Origin: WS-2 sp964650245 | GTDB taxonomy: Bacteria > Eisenbacteria > RBG-16-71-46 | Reading direction: 5' to 3' | DNA length: 23,157 bases | NCBI GenBank assembly: GCA_964650245.1 | Contig: CAZYQK010000039.1 | Location: 1-23,157, forward strand | Shown: positions 22,150 through 23,157 of the stretch, in pieces | Numbering within the stretch: the stretch's first letter is position 1 | How the letters are laid out: the number at the start of each line of letters is the position of its first letter | The notes under the pieces: model-generated | The model's database searches: none | Seen by the model: only the letters and a program-made list of their open reading frames with translations | Told to the model about the DNA's origin: nothing | Translations under genes and position numbers: made by a program

Positions 22150-22272
22150 TTCCGCCGTCCGTCGCGCCCGCCCGATCCCCGCGCGGGCCGGCAGGAAGCG
22201 CAGGCTTGGCTCCATGGCCTATCCCACGGGCGCGGTCCGCCGCGGGCCGCACTCCGATCGCGAGTTCCCGCC

Positions 22273-23082
22273 ATGATCGGCACCATTATCGGCCGCTTCC
22301 GGCTGGTGGGAGAACTCGGCCGGGGTGGCATGGGCACGGTGTGGAAGGCCGAGGACCAGTTGCTCGGCCGCCCCGTCGCGCTCAAGCTGCTCTCCCCCTC
22401 CCTCGCCAGCCTGCCCGACGCGCGCCGCCGCTTCCTGCGCGAGGCGCGCGCCGCTTCCGCGCTCGATCATCCCGGCGTGGCGAGGGTCCACGACTTCGGC
22501 GAGAGCGGCGACCGGGTCTACATCGCCTTCGCCTGCGTTCAGGGCGAAACCGTGAGCGAGCGCGCCGCACGGGCCCCGTTGCCGTACGCCGACGCCGCCC
22601 GGATCGTCGCAGAGGCGGCGGATGCGCTCGCCCACGCCCACGAGCGCGGCGTGATCCATCGCGACATCACGGGCCGCAACATCATGGTGACCACGGAGGG
22701 CCGAGCCGTGGTGCTCGATTTCGGCCTGGCACTCGCGGCCGGCTCGAGCCGCATCACCTCCGGCAGCGTCACCATGGGCACCGCGGCCTACATGGCGCCC
22801 GAGATCGCGCAGGGCCGCGCCGCCGACGAGCGCTGCGATCTCTACGGCCTGGGGGTGGTGCTGTACGAGCTGGCGACCGGCACCCTGCCGTTCGCGGGTC
22901 GGCGGCCCGAGGAGGTGCTCTATTCCGCGCTGCACCAGGCGGTCGAGCCGCCGAGCCGGCGCCGGCCGGGCCTCCCCGAGGGGCTGGAGCGCGTCATCCT
23001 GAGGGCCATGGCCCGCGACCCCGGCCTCCGCTACCAGCGCGCCAGCGAGCTGGCCGCCGACCTGCGAGCGCTCGCGCTCTAG
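22273..23082 (+). CDS. Stand-alone Hanks-type protein kinase domain
   Basis: 269 residues, a kinase domain only, with no membrane helix, PASTA, WD40 or TPR extension. The glycine loop is GELGRGGMGTVW (13-24), Lys38 in VALKLL binds ATP and Glu57 is in the alphaC helix (FLREAR). The catalytic loop is HRDITGRN (129-136) with Asp131 and Asn136, followed by LDFGLA with Asp149 and YMAPE (173-177). The usual Ser/Thr-kinase lysine (HRDxKPxN) is replaced, and the loop looks more like the tyrosine-kinase form HRDxxxRN. The activation segment has several Ser/Thr residues (GSSRITSGSVTMGT) suitable for autophosphorylation. The kinase should be cytoplasmic. The start at 22273 is the first Met of the conserved domain, with a weak ribosome site. 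Targets are unknown. Confidence 0.9.
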   Translation: MIGTIIGRFRLVGELGRGGMGTVWKAEDQLLGRPVALKLLSPSLASLPDARRRFLREARAASALDHPGVARVHDFGESGDRVYIAFACVQGETVSERAARAPLPYADAARIVAEAADALAHAHERGVIHRDITGRNIMVTTEGRAVVLDFGLALAAGSSRITSGSVTMGTAAYMAPEIAQGRAADERCDLYGLGVVLYELATGTLPFAGRRPEEVLYSALHQAVEPPSRRRPGLPEGLERVILRAMARDPGLRYQRASELAADLRALAL

Positions 23083-23157
23083 GGAGCGGGACCGCGCGCA
23101 GCGATGTCCATGGACGATCTCGGGGGGCGTGCGTTGGGCAGGGGGCGGCCTGGCGTC

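Noticed and set aside
20645..22252. 535-codon minus-strand frame antisense to the ABC exporter gene
   Set aside because: Shadow of the exporter coding strand; composition rich in Asp/Ala/Arg/His with no motif.
23104..23157. Possible start of another plus-strand gene at the right edge (ATG 23104)
   Set aside because: Only 18 codons are visible, beginning MSMDDLGG, with no ribosome site or promoter; too short to support.

Overview
This is a high-GC bacterial window (my hand counts are about 70-77% in the core genes) with no rRNA, tRNA, CRISPR array, insertion sequence or integrase that I can recognise. The lineage cannot be fixed from the sequence. A secreted beta-helix protein ending in a FlgD/Por-type sorting-like domain, a TPR-fused DUF1028 protein, a Hanks-type kinase and many CHASE/PAS two-component genes fit FCB-superphylum bacteria of the Eisenbacteria/Gemmatimonadota kind known mostly from metagenomes. 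That placement is inference.

Layout: (1) 1-2820, minus strand: two small membrane proteins of clearly lower GC (about 45-52% in two 60-base samples), then a MoxR/chelatase-type AAA+ ATPase, then the start of the gene that in such loci usually encodes a VWA protein. (2) 2927-4075, plus: an endonuclease/exonuclease/phosphatase-family protein. (3) 8731-4093, minus: a compact four-gene signalling operon. In order it encodes a CHASE3-PAS-PAS histidine kinase, an Rcp1-like single-domain response regulator, a REC-HisKA-HATPase-REC hybrid kinase and a second single-domain regulator, joined by stop/start overlaps and short gaps. (4) 9134-12155, plus: an FMO-like FAD oxidoreductase and a GT-C type membrane glycosyltransferase. 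(5) 12254-13826: a SorA/SoxC-type sulfite dehydrogenase with its mono-haem cytochrome c. (6) 13954-14283, minus: a small lipoprotein. (7) 14581-19143: glcD and glcE, the two flavin subunits of a glycolate/lactate oxidase, separated by a secreted beta-helix protein and without glcF. (8) 19228-22117: a DUF1028-TPR protein and an MsbA-like ABC exporter. (9) 22273-23082: a stand-alone Ser/Thr kinase domain.

The most interesting signal is in the promoters. Several genes carry an extended -10 element, TGC-TANNNT or a close variant, just before the start. In glcD, glcE and the sulfite dehydrogenase gene exactly 7 bases separate the -10 hexamer from the start codon, and in the EEP gene 9 bases. No Shine-Dalgarno sequence fits between, so these mRNAs should be leaderless. 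Genes with the same -10 element placed further upstream (DUF1028, beta-helix) do have good Shine-Dalgarno sites. The rule moves the sulfite dehydrogenase start from the ATG at 12245, which lies inside the -10 box, to the GTG at 12254.

No wholly new defence or biosynthetic system is evident. The parts with the most unexplained biology are the low-GC membrane pair next to the ATPase/VWA module, with a possible leaderless upstream ORF; the four-gene phosphorelay; and the kinase with a tyrosine-kinase-like catalytic loop.
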